Shown: positions 14,877 to 23,928 of the stretch, one piece after another | How the letters are laid out: every line of letters begins with the position of its first letter | Position numbering within the stretch: position 1 is the first letter of the stretch | Assembly (NCBI GenBank): GCA_017938405.1 | Contig: JAGBBP010000029.1 | Span: 1 to 61,823, forward strand | DNA: 61,823 nucleotides | Direction: 5' to 3' | Source of the DNA: Lachnospiraceae bacterium | GTDB lineage: Bacteria; Bacillota; Clostridia; Lachnospirales; Lachnospiraceae | The notes under the pieces: generated by a model | Told to the model about the DNA's origin: nothing | Databases searched by the model: none | The model's input: only the letters and a program-made list of their open reading frames with translations | Translations under genes and position numbers: made by a program

Positions 14877-16553
14877 ATGAAGGTAAAAGGATGGATTGGT
14901 ATATTACCGATAATATGTTGTTTGGTTGTGTGTGGATGTAGCAAATCTACAGAAACTGATTTGCAGAAACAGTTAAACGAGTTGCAGAAAGCAAATGAAG
15001 CGTTGAACGAGCAGTTGAAAGAACAGGAAAATAAAGACATAGTGACTGAAGTTGAATTAACTGCAACACCGGAACCGACTGCAACACCGGAACCGACTGC
15101 AACACCGGAACCGACTGCGACACCGAAAGCGACTGCGACGCCGAGGCCGACTGCGACACCAGAGCCGACTGCGCCGCCGAAGCCGACTGCGACACCGGAA
15201 CCGACTGCGACGCCGGAACCGACCGCGACCCCTGTGCCGACTGTGACGCCGACAGACGAGAACAACATGTTTAAGATAAATATGGAGGGGATTACTACCA
15301 CGGATGAATTGGAAACTCGTATCGAAGAGCATTTGGATAGGTGTATTGCGTCGCTATTTTCTCGTTGGGAGTTGCTGGCAGAAGAAATAGATACATTTGA
15401 AAAATATTGTGAGAATACTATTAATGTGACCGAATTCTATGAAACAGTAATAGAAGAGACTGATCAAATGTGTATCATGCTGTACGAATACAGCGCGGCT
15501 TATGCCAGATTGATTTTGGATTCTGATTTGTCAAACGAAGATAAATATAAAGAGGTTGACGGCATTAATGATTTTATATACGATGATGCTTGCAAAATTA
15601 TTGAGGATGAGATATATGATGAACTTTTAGGTGATATGAGTGATCATTTCTATGAGGGAATTATAGATGACGCGAGCGGAGAAACGGATTTCAGTAAATG
15701 GTATGATATATCCTCCAAGGAATATAGTCAGTGGTATGATGCTTCTTCGGACGTATATAGTTTATACTATGATGCAATGTCAGACATTTATTCGTTTTAT
15801 TTTGATATGAGTACAGAGTTGTATAGTGGAGATATTGACAGGGCGGAAAAGGCATACGAAAGATTCCTTAAGAAAATAGATAAGGCAAAGGGGATTGGAA
15901 CATCGGAGAACATACCTGCGGATGCGAAATTTGATACATCGGTAAGAAATATTGCGACAATCGATGATGTTGAATCTACAGTTGAAACACATGTGTCGGA
16001 ATGTATTCAGCTTCTTGGGAAGGAATGGACTACACTATCGGAAGAGATAAATTCTTACGATAAATATTTGGAGAATGTTAACAAAGTTGAAGCTTTTCAT
16101 GCTCGCGTAGAGGAAGCCACAGATCAAATATTGGTAATGATTTGTGAGTATGGGATTTCATACGCAGAGCTGATTATGCAATCAGATTTATCGAATAAGG
16201 AAAAATATAATTTATTTGAAGATGTGAAGGATTGCATCTACGAAGATGCCTGTGAAACAGTTAAGGACGACATATATGAGGGACTCCTTAATGATATAAA
16301 AGATTACTATTATGATGGTATTATTAATGATGCGAGAGATTACGTAAAATATAGTGATTGGTCTGATTCGCGAAGTGATGCGTATGAGTGGTGGTCTGAT
16401 GCACGGAGCGAGGTGTATGGCGATTGGTCAGATATTCGAGGCGACATTTATAGCTTTTGGACGGATGTTCGAGGAGAACTGTATGGCGGAGATTCTGATG
16501 GAGCAATAGATGAGATACAGAATTTTAAAGATAAAGTGGAAAAGATGAAATAA
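14877..16553 (+). CDS. Repeat-rich surface lipoprotein with duplicated helical domains
   Basis: 558 residues from the ATG at 14877, which follows AGGAGG; the earlier frame start lacks a ribosome site and would bury the signal. Signal peptide with lipobox LVVCGC, then a short coiled coil, then a TPEPTA-type linker (about 61-125). Two homologous domains follow (starting near 139 and 359; each has a DE(L/V)E...EEI..(F/Y)(E/D)KY pattern and YEYxxxYA). Each ends in a run of about 11-residue units with W/Y-(Y/S)-D-x-x-S-D/E-x-Y (about 274-320 and 492-538). It is probably anchored to the cell surface with the linker spanning the wall. Function not recognised. Confidence 0.75.
   Translation: MKVKGWIGILPIICCLVVCGCSKSTETDLQKQLNELQKANEALNEQLKEQENKDIVTEVELTATPEPTATPEPTATPEPTATPKATATPRPTATPEPTAPPKPTATPEPTATPEPTATPVPTVTPTDENNMFKINMEGITTTDELETRIEEHLDRCIASLFSRWELLAEEIDTFEKYCENTINVTEFYETVIEETDQMCIMLYEYSAAYARLILDSDLSNEDKYKEVDGINDFIYDDACKIIEDEIYDELLGDMSDHFYEGIIDDASGETDFSKWYDISSKEYSQWYDASSDVYSLYYDAMSDIYSFYFDMSTELYSGDIDRAEKAYERFLKKIDKAKGIGTSENIPADAKFDTSVRNIATIDDVESTVETHVSECIQLLGKEWTTLSEEINSYDKYLENVNKVEAFHARVEEATDQILVMICEYGISYAELIMQSDLSNKEKYNLFEDVKDCIYEDACETVKDDIYEGLLNDIKDYYYDGIINDARDYVKYSDWSDSRSDAYEWWSDARSEVYGDWSDIRGDIYSFWTDVRGELYGGDSDGAIDEIQNFKDKVEKMK
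15056..15252 (+). repeat. Tandem 18-bp repeats coding for TPEPTA units
   Basis: About eleven imperfect copies of an 18-bp unit such as ACTGCAACACCGGAACCG, coding for Pro/Thr-rich wall-spanning linker. The first copies are almost identical and later ones drift (PKA, PRP, PPK, PVP). Copy number is likely to vary between strains by slippage. Confidence 0.9.
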
Positions 16554-16586
16554 AGGACATTACATAAAGTTTTAAGATATTCACGG

Positions 16587-16640
16587 AGAGACTGTTGCGT
16601 ATACGATTTTATATTGTAAATGCGACAGCCTCTTTTCTTT
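16587..16640 (+). terminator. Intrinsic terminator after the lipoprotein gene
   Basis: AGAGACTGTTGCG (16587-16599) pairs with TGCGACAGCCTCT (16621-16633) with two G-U pairs and a 21-nt loop, followed by a T-rich run. Confidence 0.75.
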
Positions 16641-16652
16641 TTTCTCAAAATA

Positions 16653-16661
16653 TGGTACACT
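16653..16661 (+). promoter_or_regulatory. Extended -10 promoter of tex
   Basis: TGG followed by TACACT (16656-16661), an extended -10. The -35 region (TTTTCT) is weak. The same AATATGGTACACT string serves the GH43 gene at 59460-59471. Confidence 0.5.
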
Positions 16662-16742
16662 ATAAAATGCGATATTATGGAGCAAAGGAGCAATCCGTTG
16701 TATCGTATTGTTGCACCAAGACAGATGTGAGGAGAACAGAAC

Positions 16743-19133
16743 ATGAATATCTATGAACAGTTAAAAAATGAATTAGGGATTCGTTTGGAGCAGGTAGAAG
16801 CTACCGTAAAGTTGATTGATGAGGGCAACACCATTCCGTTTATTGCCCGTTACCGTAAGGAAGTCACCGGTTCGTTAAATGACGAAGTGCTTCGTAATTT
16901 GCACGAGCGTTTGGTATATCTGAGAAACTTAGAAGAAAAGAAGGAACAGGTACTGGGAAGCATCGAGGAGCAGGGAAAGCTCACCGATGAGCTGAAAGCG
17001 CAGATTCTGGCAGCTACCACTTTAGTTGAGGTAGAGGATTTGTATCGTCCGTACCGCCCGAAGAGAAGAACCCGTGCCACCATTGCAAAGGAAAAGGGCT
17101 TGGAGCCACTTGCTGAGCTTATTTTTACCGAGGCTCTGGACAAGCCGGCAGAGGAAGCGGGCGCAGCGTATGTGAAGGAAGCGGAGGACGCGGCACTTTC
17201 TGTTAAGACCGCCAAGGAAGCGGTGGAAGGCGCGTTGGATATTATTGCGGAGCAGATTTCCGATGATGCGGATTACCGTCGCTATATTCGTGAGATTACC
17301 ATGGAGGAAGGTAAGATTGTTTCTACTGCGAAGGAAGCAAAGACCCAGTCCGTATACGAAATGTATTATGAGTATGAGGAGCCGCTTAATAAGCTTCCGG
17401 GACATCGTATTTTGGCCTTAAACCGTGGGGAAGATGAGAAGATTCTGACCGTAAAGGTCAGTGCGCCGGAGGAGCGTATTTTACAATTCCTGCGGACGAA
17501 GATTATTGTAAAGAAGAATGAGTTTACGGACGAGCTTTTGGCATTTGCGGCAGAGGATGCTTACAACCGCCTCATTGCTCCGGCCATTGAGCGTGAGATT
17601 CGTAACGATTTGACGGAGAAGGCAGAGGACGGCGCCATTAAGGTGTTCGGTAAGAACCTGGTACAGCTTCTTATGCAGCCTCCGATTGCGGGACAGACCG
17701 TCCTTGGTTGGGACCCGGCCTTCCGTACCGGTTGTAAGCTGGCGGTAGTGGACCCGACGGGTAAGGTGTTGGATACGGTAGTAATTTACCCGACCGCACC
17801 GCAGAATAAGGTGGAAGAGTCCAAGAAGATTTTGAAGAAGTTAATTGAGAAATATAACATTACTCTTATTTCTGTAGGAAACGGTACGGCTTCCAGAGAG
17901 TCCGAGCTGGTGATTGTAGAGCTGTTAAAGGAGTTAAACAAGCCGATTCAGTACGTGATTGTAAACGAGGCGGGTGCTTCCGTGTATTCCGCAAGTAAGC
18001 TGGCAACGGAAGAGTTCCCGAACTTTGACGTGGGACAGCGTAGTGCGGCTTCCATCGCCCGCCGGTTGCAGGATCCGCTTGCTGAGCTGGTTAAGATTGA
18101 TCCGAAGTCCATCGGTGTGGGCCAGTATCAGCATGATATGAACCAGAAGAAGCTGTCCGAGACCCTCTCCGGCGTAGTAGAAGATTGTGTAAATAAGGTT
18201 GGCGTGGATTTAAATACCGCTTCGGCACCGCTCCTTGAGTACGTGTCCGGTATTTCCAAGCCGATTGCAAAAAATATTGTGGCGTACCGTGAGGAAAACG
18301 GTAAGTTCAAGACCCGTAAGGAGCTTTTAAAGGTGGCAAAGCTGGGCCCGAAGGCTTATGAGCAGTGTGCGGGCTTCCTGCGTATTAACGACGGTACGAA
18401 TCCGCTTGACGCTACCAGCGTGCATCCGGAGTCTTACGAGGCGGCGGAGAAGCTTTTAGAGAAGCTTGGCTATACCGCAGCGGATATTAAGAAGGTACAG
18501 GCGGAGCAGAAGGAATTACAGGCTCGTGCGGAAAAGGCAACGAAAAAGGATGAGACCCCGAAACGTAACCGTGAGAAGGACAACCGTCTCCGTGTCAAGG
18601 GCGGCAACACTATGATGGCACAGGCGCTGATGGCTGCCATGAACGGTGGCAACTTTACCGCTCCGGCAGAAGAAGATTCCGATATTAAGAAGTCCGGTAA
18701 GGGCGGGGATAAGGACGTGGCATCCGGTAGCGGTTTGTCCGGTCTTTCCCGTCAGATTAAGAATAAGACGGCTCTGGCAGAGGAGCTTGGCATCGGTGAG
18801 ATTACTTTGACCGATATCATTAAGGAACTTGAAAAGCCGGGCCGTGACCCGCGTGAGGAGATGCCGAAGCCGATTCTTCGTACCGATGTACTGGAAATGA
18901 AGGATTTGACCGAGGGCATGATTTTAAAGGGAACGGTACGTAATGTTATCGATTTCGGTGCATTTGTGGATATCGGTGTACATCAGGACGGTCTGGTTCA
19001 CATTTCCCAGATGTCTAAGGAGCGTTTCATTAAGCATCCGTTAGATGCAGTGAGCGTTGGTGATGTTGTGGATGTAAAGGTGATGAGCGTAGATTTACAG
19101 AAGAAGAGAATTCAGTTAACGATGATCTTATAA
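16743..19133 (+). CDS. tex: Tex-family RNA-binding transcription accessory protein
   Basis: 796 residues. N-terminal helical Tex domain with the signature IPFIARYRKEVTGSLNDE (about 31-48), a YqgF/RNase H-like domain in the middle (VLGWDPAFRTGCKLAVVD), helix-hairpin-helix repeats (NIVAYREENGKFKTRKELLKV) and a C-terminal S1 RNA-binding domain (GTVRNVIDFGAFVDIGVHQDGLVH). It is longer than the usual 715-780 because of a low-complexity charged insert (about 595-665, rich in Lys, Glu, Gly) between HhH and S1. Monocistronic, with its own promoter. Confidence 0.95.
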   Translation: MNIYEQLKNELGIRLEQVEATVKLIDEGNTIPFIARYRKEVTGSLNDEVLRNLHERLVYLRNLEEKKEQVLGSIEEQGKLTDELKAQILAATTLVEVEDLYRPYRPKRRTRATIAKEKGLEPLAELIFTEALDKPAEEAGAAYVKEAEDAALSVKTAKEAVEGALDIIAEQISDDADYRRYIREITMEEGKIVSTAKEAKTQSVYEMYYEYEEPLNKLPGHRILALNRGEDEKILTVKVSAPEERILQFLRTKIIVKKNEFTDELLAFAAEDAYNRLIAPAIEREIRNDLTEKAEDGAIKVFGKNLVQLLMQPPIAGQTVLGWDPAFRTGCKLAVVDPTGKVLDTVVIYPTAPQNKVEESKKILKKLIEKYNITLISVGNGTASRESELVIVELLKELNKPIQYVIVNEAGASVYSASKLATEEFPNFDVGQRSAASIARRLQDPLAELVKIDPKSIGVGQYQHDMNQKKLSETLSGVVEDCVNKVGVDLNTASAPLLEYVSGISKPIAKNIVAYREENGKFKTRKELLKVAKLGPKAYEQCAGFLRINDGTNPLDATSVHPESYEAAEKLLEKLGYTAADIKKVQAEQKELQARAEKATKKDETPKRNREKDNRLRVKGGNTMMAQALMAAMNGGNFTAPAEEDSDIKKSGKGGDKDVASGSGLSGLSRQIKNKTALAEELGIGEITLTDIIKELEKPGRDPREEMPKPILRTDVLEMKDLTEGMILKGTVRNVIDFGAFVDIGVHQDGLVHISQMSKERFIKHPLDAVSVGDVVDVKVMSVDLQKKRIQLTMIL

Positions 19134-19217
19134 GCCGAATGTTGGGAAGCTTGCGAGAGTTGCAGAGCAACGAAGCAAGCTGTGGTGTTATGATGGTTTA
19201 ATAATGAGGAGGTACTT

Positions 19218-20099
19218 ATGATGGAAAATCAACCGACCCCACCGTGGGCAAATGAGCTTACCGGCGATGAATTTATCAGTTATGCCGCTACCTACAAGGT
19301 AGGCGAGTATTTTCATCTTTATCACAAGGAAATCTTTGAGGTGCCGGCCATCGGGAATTTAAGATATTATTTCTATGACCCGACGGAGCACGGGTATCCG
19401 AAGGATAAGAAGTATCCGCTATTGGTTTTCTTACACGGTACGTCCAACTCCTTGGAAGGTGATATTTGTATCAATTACAGCGGAGGAGAGTTGTTTGCGT
19501 CTCCGGCGTATCAAAAGCAGCTGGGCGGAGCCTATGTGTTGATTCCGCTGGCTAACGAATACAGAGATACGGACGGGTCTGTCAGCGGGACCTGGCATAC
19601 GGGAGAGTACACGAAGCCGGTGGTGGACCTGATTAAAACCTTTGTAAAGGACAGAGAGCAGACCATCGGGAAAAAGATTGTGATGGGAAATTCCAGCGGA
19701 GCGACCTTCTGTTTTCAGGTGGTGGAGCAGGACCCGGCATTCTTTGACGGATGTGTACCAATCGGAACAAGTGTAATTCCGGCGGATGAAGTGCTGGACG
19801 AGTTTGATGCCAATGACGTAAACTTGTTTTTTGCGATTTCCACCCACGATGAATTCCATGATTTTGAAACAGAGATTCGTCCGCGGATACCGCGTCTGGA
19901 GCAGATGAAGCATAAGTTCCTTTATTTTCCGAAGTGGACAAAGAACGGGGACGGTGGTATCGCGTCCATTAATTTCGGCGTGGAAATGGGACAGCATTGT
20001 TTGGTGAATTCCATGCACGCGAATTTGATGTTTGATGACGGAACCCCGATGGAAGAACGTCTTCCGCAGGGTGTTATCGGTTGGATTTTACAAGTGTAG
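19218..20099 (+). CDS. Alpha/beta-hydrolase esterase (prolyl-oligopeptidase/CE1-like)
   Basis: 293 residues. LVFLHGTSNS (69-78) provides the oxyanion hole; GNSSG (157-161) holds the nucleophile Ser159; THDEFHD is a plausible acid region, and His in GQHC near the end is the likely catalytic base. No signal peptide, so it is cytoplasmic. Given the xylan genes in this window, an acetyl- or feruloyl-esterase acting on imported oligosaccharides is possible, but the substrate is not shown. AGGAGG five nt before the ATG. Confidence 0.7.
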   Translation: MMENQPTPPWANELTGDEFISYAATYKVGEYFHLYHKEIFEVPAIGNLRYYFYDPTEHGYPKDKKYPLLVFLHGTSNSLEGDICINYSGGELFASPAYQKQLGGAYVLIPLANEYRDTDGSVSGTWHTGEYTKPVVDLIKTFVKDREQTIGKKIVMGNSSGATFCFQVVEQDPAFFDGCVPIGTSVIPADEVLDEFDANDVNLFFAISTHDEFHDFETEIRPRIPRLEQMKHKFLYFPKWTKNGDGGIASINFGVEMGQHCLVNSMHANLMFDDGTPMEERLPQGVIGWILQV

Positions 20100-20136
20100 G
20101 GCTTGAGGAGTAAGGAACTTGAAAGGAGTAAGTTTC

Positions 20137-20643
20137 ATGAAAGAAGTGAAGTTTTCGGTTCAGATAACGGTAAAGGATATGTTTGCCTTTTTGATACATC
20201 ATTCCTATCGTGGTGTGTCATTAATCGCGGATGCCATTGTGACCTTCGGAGCCATCGGCATGCTCCTTGCGGGATTCGGCAAGGGCGATCCGGTAAAGAC
20301 AGTGGCACTGATTTTGGTGGCATTGTTATTTACGGTGGTGCACCCGTTGCAACTGTATAACCGGGCAAGAAAGCAGGTAAAGAACAACGAGGTGTTCAAG
20401 TTGCCGCTGGATTACGTGCTGACGGATGAGGGCATTACCTTAAGTCAGGGAGAACAGAGTCAGTCCATTACCTGGGGTGATGTGTATCAGGTGAAGGAGT
20501 ACAAGTTCCAGATTTTAGTGTATACCGGTCGCGTGTATGCTTTTGTTTGGCCGAAACGGGAAATTGCGGAGTGTGAGGCTGAGGTAAAGAAATTTTTTAA
20601 GAAGTACTTGTCCGAAAAAGTGGCAGGGAAGAGCGTGAAATAA
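20137..20643 (+). CDS. YcxB-like membrane protein
   Basis: 168 residues from the ATG at 20137 with AAGGAG upstream. Two membrane segments (about 30-75) after a short N-terminal strand region, then a soluble beta-rich C-terminal domain (VLTDEGITLSQGEQSQSITWGDVYQVKEYK) of the YcxB type. Function unknown. It lies between the esterase and tsaE, only 10 nt from tsaE. Confidence 0.6.
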   Translation: MKEVKFSVQITVKDMFAFLIHHSYRGVSLIADAIVTFGAIGMLLAGFGKGDPVKTVALILVALLFTVVHPLQLYNRARKQVKNNEVFKLPLDYVLTDEGITLSQGEQSQSITWGDVYQVKEYKFQILVYTGRVYAFVWPKREIAECEAEVKKFFKKYLSEKVAGKSVK

Positions 20644-20653
20644 AGGAGCAATT

Positions 20654-21073
20654 ATGAAGTTTGAAAGTTTTTCGGCAGAGGAAACCTATGCCCTTGGAAA
20701 GAAGTTAGGGGAAGAGGCGAAGCCCGGAGCAGTTTACTGCTTATCCGGTGACCTTGGTGTAGGGAAAACCGTATTTACCAAAGGATTTGCGGTGGGCCTC
20801 GGCGTCACCGATACAGTGAACAGTCCCACCTTTACCATTGTGCAGGAATACAAGGGACGTTTGCCTTTTTATCATTTTGACGTGTACCGTATCGAGGAAC
20901 CGGATGAGATGGAGGAAATCGGGTACGAGGACTATTTCTACGGGGACGGTGCCTGCATGATTGAGTGGGCAGAGTTGATTGAAGAATTGATTCCGGCGGA
21001 TGCGGTGAAGGTGTGCATCAGCAAGGATTTGCAAAAGGGGACGGACTATCGTTTGATTACGGTAGGGGAATAA
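20654..21073 (+). CDS. tsaE: tRNA threonylcarbamoyladenosine biosynthesis ATPase TsaE
   Basis: 139 residues. P-loop GDLGVGKT (32-39), then NSPTFTIVQEY, followed by FYHFDVYR and IEWAE, all characteristic of TsaE (YjeE). With TsaB and TsaD it transfers threonylcarbamoyl to A37 of ANN-decoding tRNAs; TsaE resets the complex by ATP hydrolysis. Followed at once by tsaB and rimI, the usual bacterial order. tsaD is 12 kb away at 33577. Confidence 0.95.
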   Translation: MKFESFSAEETYALGKKLGEEAKPGAVYCLSGDLGVGKTVFTKGFAVGLGVTDTVNSPTFTIVQEYKGRLPFYHFDVYRIEEPDEMEEIGYEDYFYGDGACMIEWAELIEELIPADAVKVCISKDLQKGTDYRLITVGE

Positions 21074-21101
21074 CGGAGTTTACTCGGAGAGGTGAAATTA
21101 C

Positions 21102-21821
21102 ATGAAGATTTTAGCCATTGACAGCTCGGGGCTCATTGCATCTGCGGCACTTGCGACGGAAGATGCGGTGTTGGCCGAGTACACAACCAATTATAAAAAG
21201 ACTCATTCCCAGACGTTGCTTCCCATGATTGATGAAATCGTGAAGATGACGGAGACGGAATTGTCCGAGCTGGATGCCATTGCGGTGACCGCGGGACCGG
21301 GTTCCTTTACGGGACTTCGTATCGGGTCCGCAACGGCAAAGGGCTTGGGACAGGCCCTTGATAAGCCACTCATAGCAGTGCCGACCACGGAGGCCCTCGC
21401 TTGGAATTTCTGCGGAGCAGAGGCGGTGATTTGTCCGTTAATGGATGCCAGACGGTCTCAGGTGTATACGGGCTTGTACCGTTGGAATAAGGAAACAGGA
21501 GCTATGGATTGTTTGTTTGCGCAAGAAGCCATGGCAGTGGAAGATATTATTGCGGAAGTGAACCGATTGGGCCAGCCGGTAATCTATCTTGGAGACGGCG
21601 CGGACGCGTATCGTACGGTTCTTGAGGAAAAGACGGAAGTGGCATTTTCTTTTGCACCGGTACATATGAGTAAGCAGCGGGCGGCTTCTTTGGCAGTCTG
21701 TGCGTTTGTGTACGCAAAGGAAGGTAAGATGCAGACTGCAGCGGAGTTTGTACCGACCTATCTTCGGAAATCTCAGGCAGAAAGAGAACGGGAAGAAAAG
21801 GAACGGGCAGAGCAGGCGTAG
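21102..21821 (+). CDS. tsaB: tRNA threonylcarbamoyladenosine biosynthesis protein TsaB
   Basis: 239 residues. ASKHA fold: MKILAIDSSG at the N-terminus, HSQTLLPMID and TAGPGSFTGLRIG. TsaB is the inactive paralogue that scaffolds TsaD and TsaE. Ends in a Lys/Glu/Arg-rich tail. In the tsaE-tsaB-rimI operon. Confidence 0.95.
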   Translation: MKILAIDSSGLIASAALATEDAVLAEYTTNYKKTHSQTLLPMIDEIVKMTETELSELDAIAVTAGPGSFTGLRIGSATAKGLGQALDKPLIAVPTTEALAWNFCGAEAVICPLMDARRSQVYTGLYRWNKETGAMDCLFAQEAMAVEDIIAEVNRLGQPVIYLGDGADAYRTVLEEKTEVAFSFAPVHMSKQRAASLAVCAFVYAKEGKMQTAAEFVPTYLRKSQAEREREEKERAEQA

Positions 21822-21833
21822 GGAGGATTTGAT

Positions 21834-22286
21834 TTGGAGACAACTTGGACCATCAAACAAATGACAGAGGAAGATGTGGTGGCAGTGGCGGCTCTGGAAA
21901 AGGAGAATTTTTCCAGACCTTGGAGCTTTGATGCTTTTTTTAAGACTCTGTCGGATGAAAATTATATTGTAATCATTGCAAAGGAAGCGGACGCATTATT
22001 GGGATATTGCGTCCTTCTTTGTACCGGGGAAGAGGCAGACATCACCAATGTGTGTACTGCACCGGTGGCACGAGGGAAGGGCGTGGCAACTAAGATGCTG
22101 ACCGCGCTTATGGAGGCAGGCTGTGACCGGGGAGTGAAAGAATTCTTTCTTGAAGTGAGGGTGGGAAACGTACCGGCAAGAAGCTTGTATACGAAGTTGG
22201 GCTTTGAGGAAATCGGTTTGCGGAAGAATTATTACGAGGAGCCGAAGGAGCATGCGGTGTTGATGAAATATGCAGTGGAAGGATAG
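21834..22286 (+). CDS. rimI: Ribosomal protein bS18 alanine N-acetyltransferase RimI
   Basis: 150 residues, GNAT fold with acetyl-CoA loop APVARGKGVATKML and C-terminal ARSLYTKLGFEEIGLRKNYY, typical of RimI. The start codon is TTG at 21834, seven nt after GGGAGG; no ATG fits. Directly follows tsaB, as in many Firmicutes. Confidence 0.9.
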   Translation: METTWTIKQMTEEDVVAVAALEKENFSRPWSFDAFFKTLSDENYIVIIAKEADALLGYCVLLCTGEEADITNVCTAPVARGKGVATKMLTALMEAGCDRGVKEFFLEVRVGNVPARSLYTKLGFEEIGLRKNYYEEPKEHAVLMKYAVEG

Positions 22287-22317
22287 AGATATCTTAGAGG
22301 CGAAGAGGAAATTTGAG

Positions 22318-22920
22318 ATGGTGAAAAAAAGAAAATCGGCCACTTTTTACTTGGCGATTCTTAATGTGCTGGTATTTGTTGTGAATGTAGCGATGGGTGG
22401 AGGAAACCGCTTTTGGATTTTTATGACCGGTGGCGGATATCTCAGGGAGTATGGAGAGGCAAACCTTACGATTGTAACAGAACAGGGGCAATGGTGGCGT
22501 CTTTTAACTTGCGGTTACCTTCATATGGGAATTATCCATTTGGTCGGAAATATGGCTGCCCTGGAGATTATCGGTACCAAAATCGAGAAGAAAATCGAAC
22601 CGGTAAGGATGTTTTTGATTTACAATCTGGGTATGATGCTGACGGCATTTTTATGGTGTCTTATATTCCCGGAAGGATGGACGGTAGGTGCATCTCCCGG
22701 AATTTTTGTATTGCTTGGCATGCTGTGTGTGATGCTTTGGGAGAAGAATGAGAAACGGATTATCGGGTTAAGCCGATATGACAAAGGGTATCTGCTGTTT
22801 TATGTAATTGCCGGGTGTTTTCTTGGAGTGGGAACGATTGTGGGGCATTTGATTGGTTTCATAATCGGAATCTTGGTAGGGGGATTTTATGGAAAATTTT
22901 TATATACGAGAGTTGAATAG
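22318..22920 (+). CDS. Rhomboid-family intramembrane serine protease
   Basis: 200 residues from the ATG at 22318 (AGAGGA upstream); an ATG at 22270 would overlap rimI and lacks a ribosome site. About six membrane segments. HMGIIHLVGNM (69-79) is the conserved loop before TM2 with the two His and Asn; Ser126 in GASPG is the nucleophile and His177 in VGHLIG its partner. The usual GASGAI is GASPGI here. The acting site is the cytoplasmic membrane; substrates unknown. Confidence 0.85.
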   Translation: MVKKRKSATFYLAILNVLVFVVNVAMGGGNRFWIFMTGGGYLREYGEANLTIVTEQGQWWRLLTCGYLHMGIIHLVGNMAALEIIGTKIEKKIEPVRMFLIYNLGMMLTAFLWCLIFPEGWTVGASPGIFVLLGMLCVMLWEKNEKRIIGLSRYDKGYLLFYVIAGCFLGVGTIVGHLIGFIIGILVGGFYGKFLYTRVE

Positions 22921-23371
22921 AAATGATTATAAACGCGTAACAGAGATTTATAATTCGAATCGAGAGTTTTTACGAAATCATTTAGGGATGGAAGCTGTTG
23001 ATGAAGCATTTATTTCAGGAGAAGCGGTAACGATGAAGAAGGTGGGATTTCAGTCCTGTGTTGTTGTGGACGAGGAAACACAAGCAGTACAAGGGGTGCT
23101 GGATTATAAGCCGGATGATGAAGTGTACCTTTCTTTTCTTATGTTGTCGGCAGAGTTGCAAGGAAGGGGTATAGGTAAAGAAATATATGCATTGTTTGAA
23201 TCGAAAATGATGAAAGAGAAAAGAGCGTCAATTCGGATTGATGTGGTAAATGATTATCCGGGGAATGTGGTTCCTTTTTGGGAGAATCTAGGGTTTGTTG
23301 ATAATGAAAGTATAACCTTAGAATGGGGAAATAAGAAAAGCAAAGCGGTTGTTATGAGAAAAAAACTATAA
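22889..23371 (+). CDS. GNAT-family N-acetyltransferase
   Basis: 160 residues with acetyl-CoA-binding loop LQGRGIGKEIY and the late strand/helix NVVPFWENLGF. The start lies 32 nt inside the rhomboid gene, behind a GGGGG site, so the two are translationally linked. More AT-rich than its neighbours. Acceptor unknown. Confidence 0.8.
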   Translation: MENFYIRELNRNDYKRVTEIYNSNREFLRNHLGMEAVDEAFISGEAVTMKKVGFQSCVVVDEETQAVQGVLDYKPDDEVYLSFLMLSAELQGRGIGKEIYALFESKMMKEKRASIRIDVVNDYPGNVVPFWENLGFVDNESITLEWGNKKSKAVVMRKKL

Positions 23372-23384
23372 ACCGGAGGATAAG

Positions 23385-23834
23385 ATGAAACGAACGGAAA
23401 CAGCAGAATTAACGGTATTATGCCTGATTCGGAGAGGCAACGAATACCTGTTACAGGACAGAATCAAAAAGGACTGGAGAGGATTTACTTTGCCGGGCGG
23501 TCATGTGGAACCGGGAGAGTCTATTGTGGATGCAGTTGTCCGGGAAATGAAGGAGGAGACCGGCCTTGCGGTGGAAAATCCGAGGTTGTGTGGTGTAAAA
23601 CAGTTCCCGATTGACGGTGGCCGTTACCTTGTATTTTTGTTTGTAGCGGATAAGTTTTCGGGAGAGATTGTTTCTTCGGAAGAAGGTGCCATGCACTGGG
23701 TAAAGAAAGAAGACTTGCCGAAGGTGGATTTGGTGAAGGATTTTCAAGAATTATTGGAAGTTATGTTAGATGAGAATTTGAGCGAATTTCAGTATGTGGT
23801 GAAGGACGGTAAGTGGAAGGTCGTGCAGAAATAG
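23385..23834 (+). CDS. Nudix hydrolase (MutT/8-oxo-dGTPase-like)
   Basis: 149 residues. Complete Nudix box at 39-61 (GHVEPGES...REMKEETGL), preceded by WRGFTLPGG. The wording KDWRGFTLPGGHVEPGES is frequent in proteins labelled 8-oxo-dGTP diphosphatase, but substrate specificity cannot be fixed by sequence. Good GGAGG site. Last gene before the DUF3800 unit. Confidence 0.85.
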   Translation: MKRTETAELTVLCLIRRGNEYLLQDRIKKDWRGFTLPGGHVEPGESIVDAVVREMKEETGLAVENPRLCGVKQFPIDGGRYLVFLFVADKFSGEIVSSEEGAMHWVKKEDLPKVDLVKDFQELLEVMLDENLSEFQYVVKDGKWKVVQK

Positions 23835-23893
23835 GAGGTTCGGTGTAGGAGATAAAGCGCGGACGAAAACTTTTAAAAAGCGATGAAAAACTA

Positions 23894-23922
23894 TTGCACA
23901 AATTCAAAAAAGAGGATATAAT
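23894..23922 (+). promoter_or_regulatory. Promoter of the structured RNA upstream of the DUF3800 gene
   Basis: TTGCAC (23894-23899), 17-bp spacer, perfect TATAAT (23917-23922). Transcription would start near 23929, just before the first hairpin of the RNA. Confidence 0.85.
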
Positions 23923-23928
23923 ATATTT

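Noticed and set aside
14804..15301. - strand ORF of 165 residues rich in VAVGSG repeats
   Set aside because: It is the reverse complement of the TPEPTA-coding 18-bp repeats of the lipoprotein, which has the signal peptide, ribosome site and continuous domain structure.
19139..19182. Terminator after tex (AGCTTGC/GCAAGCT with inner GTTGC/GCAAC)
   Set aside because: A real hairpin, but there is no T-run after it, so I do not call it a terminator.
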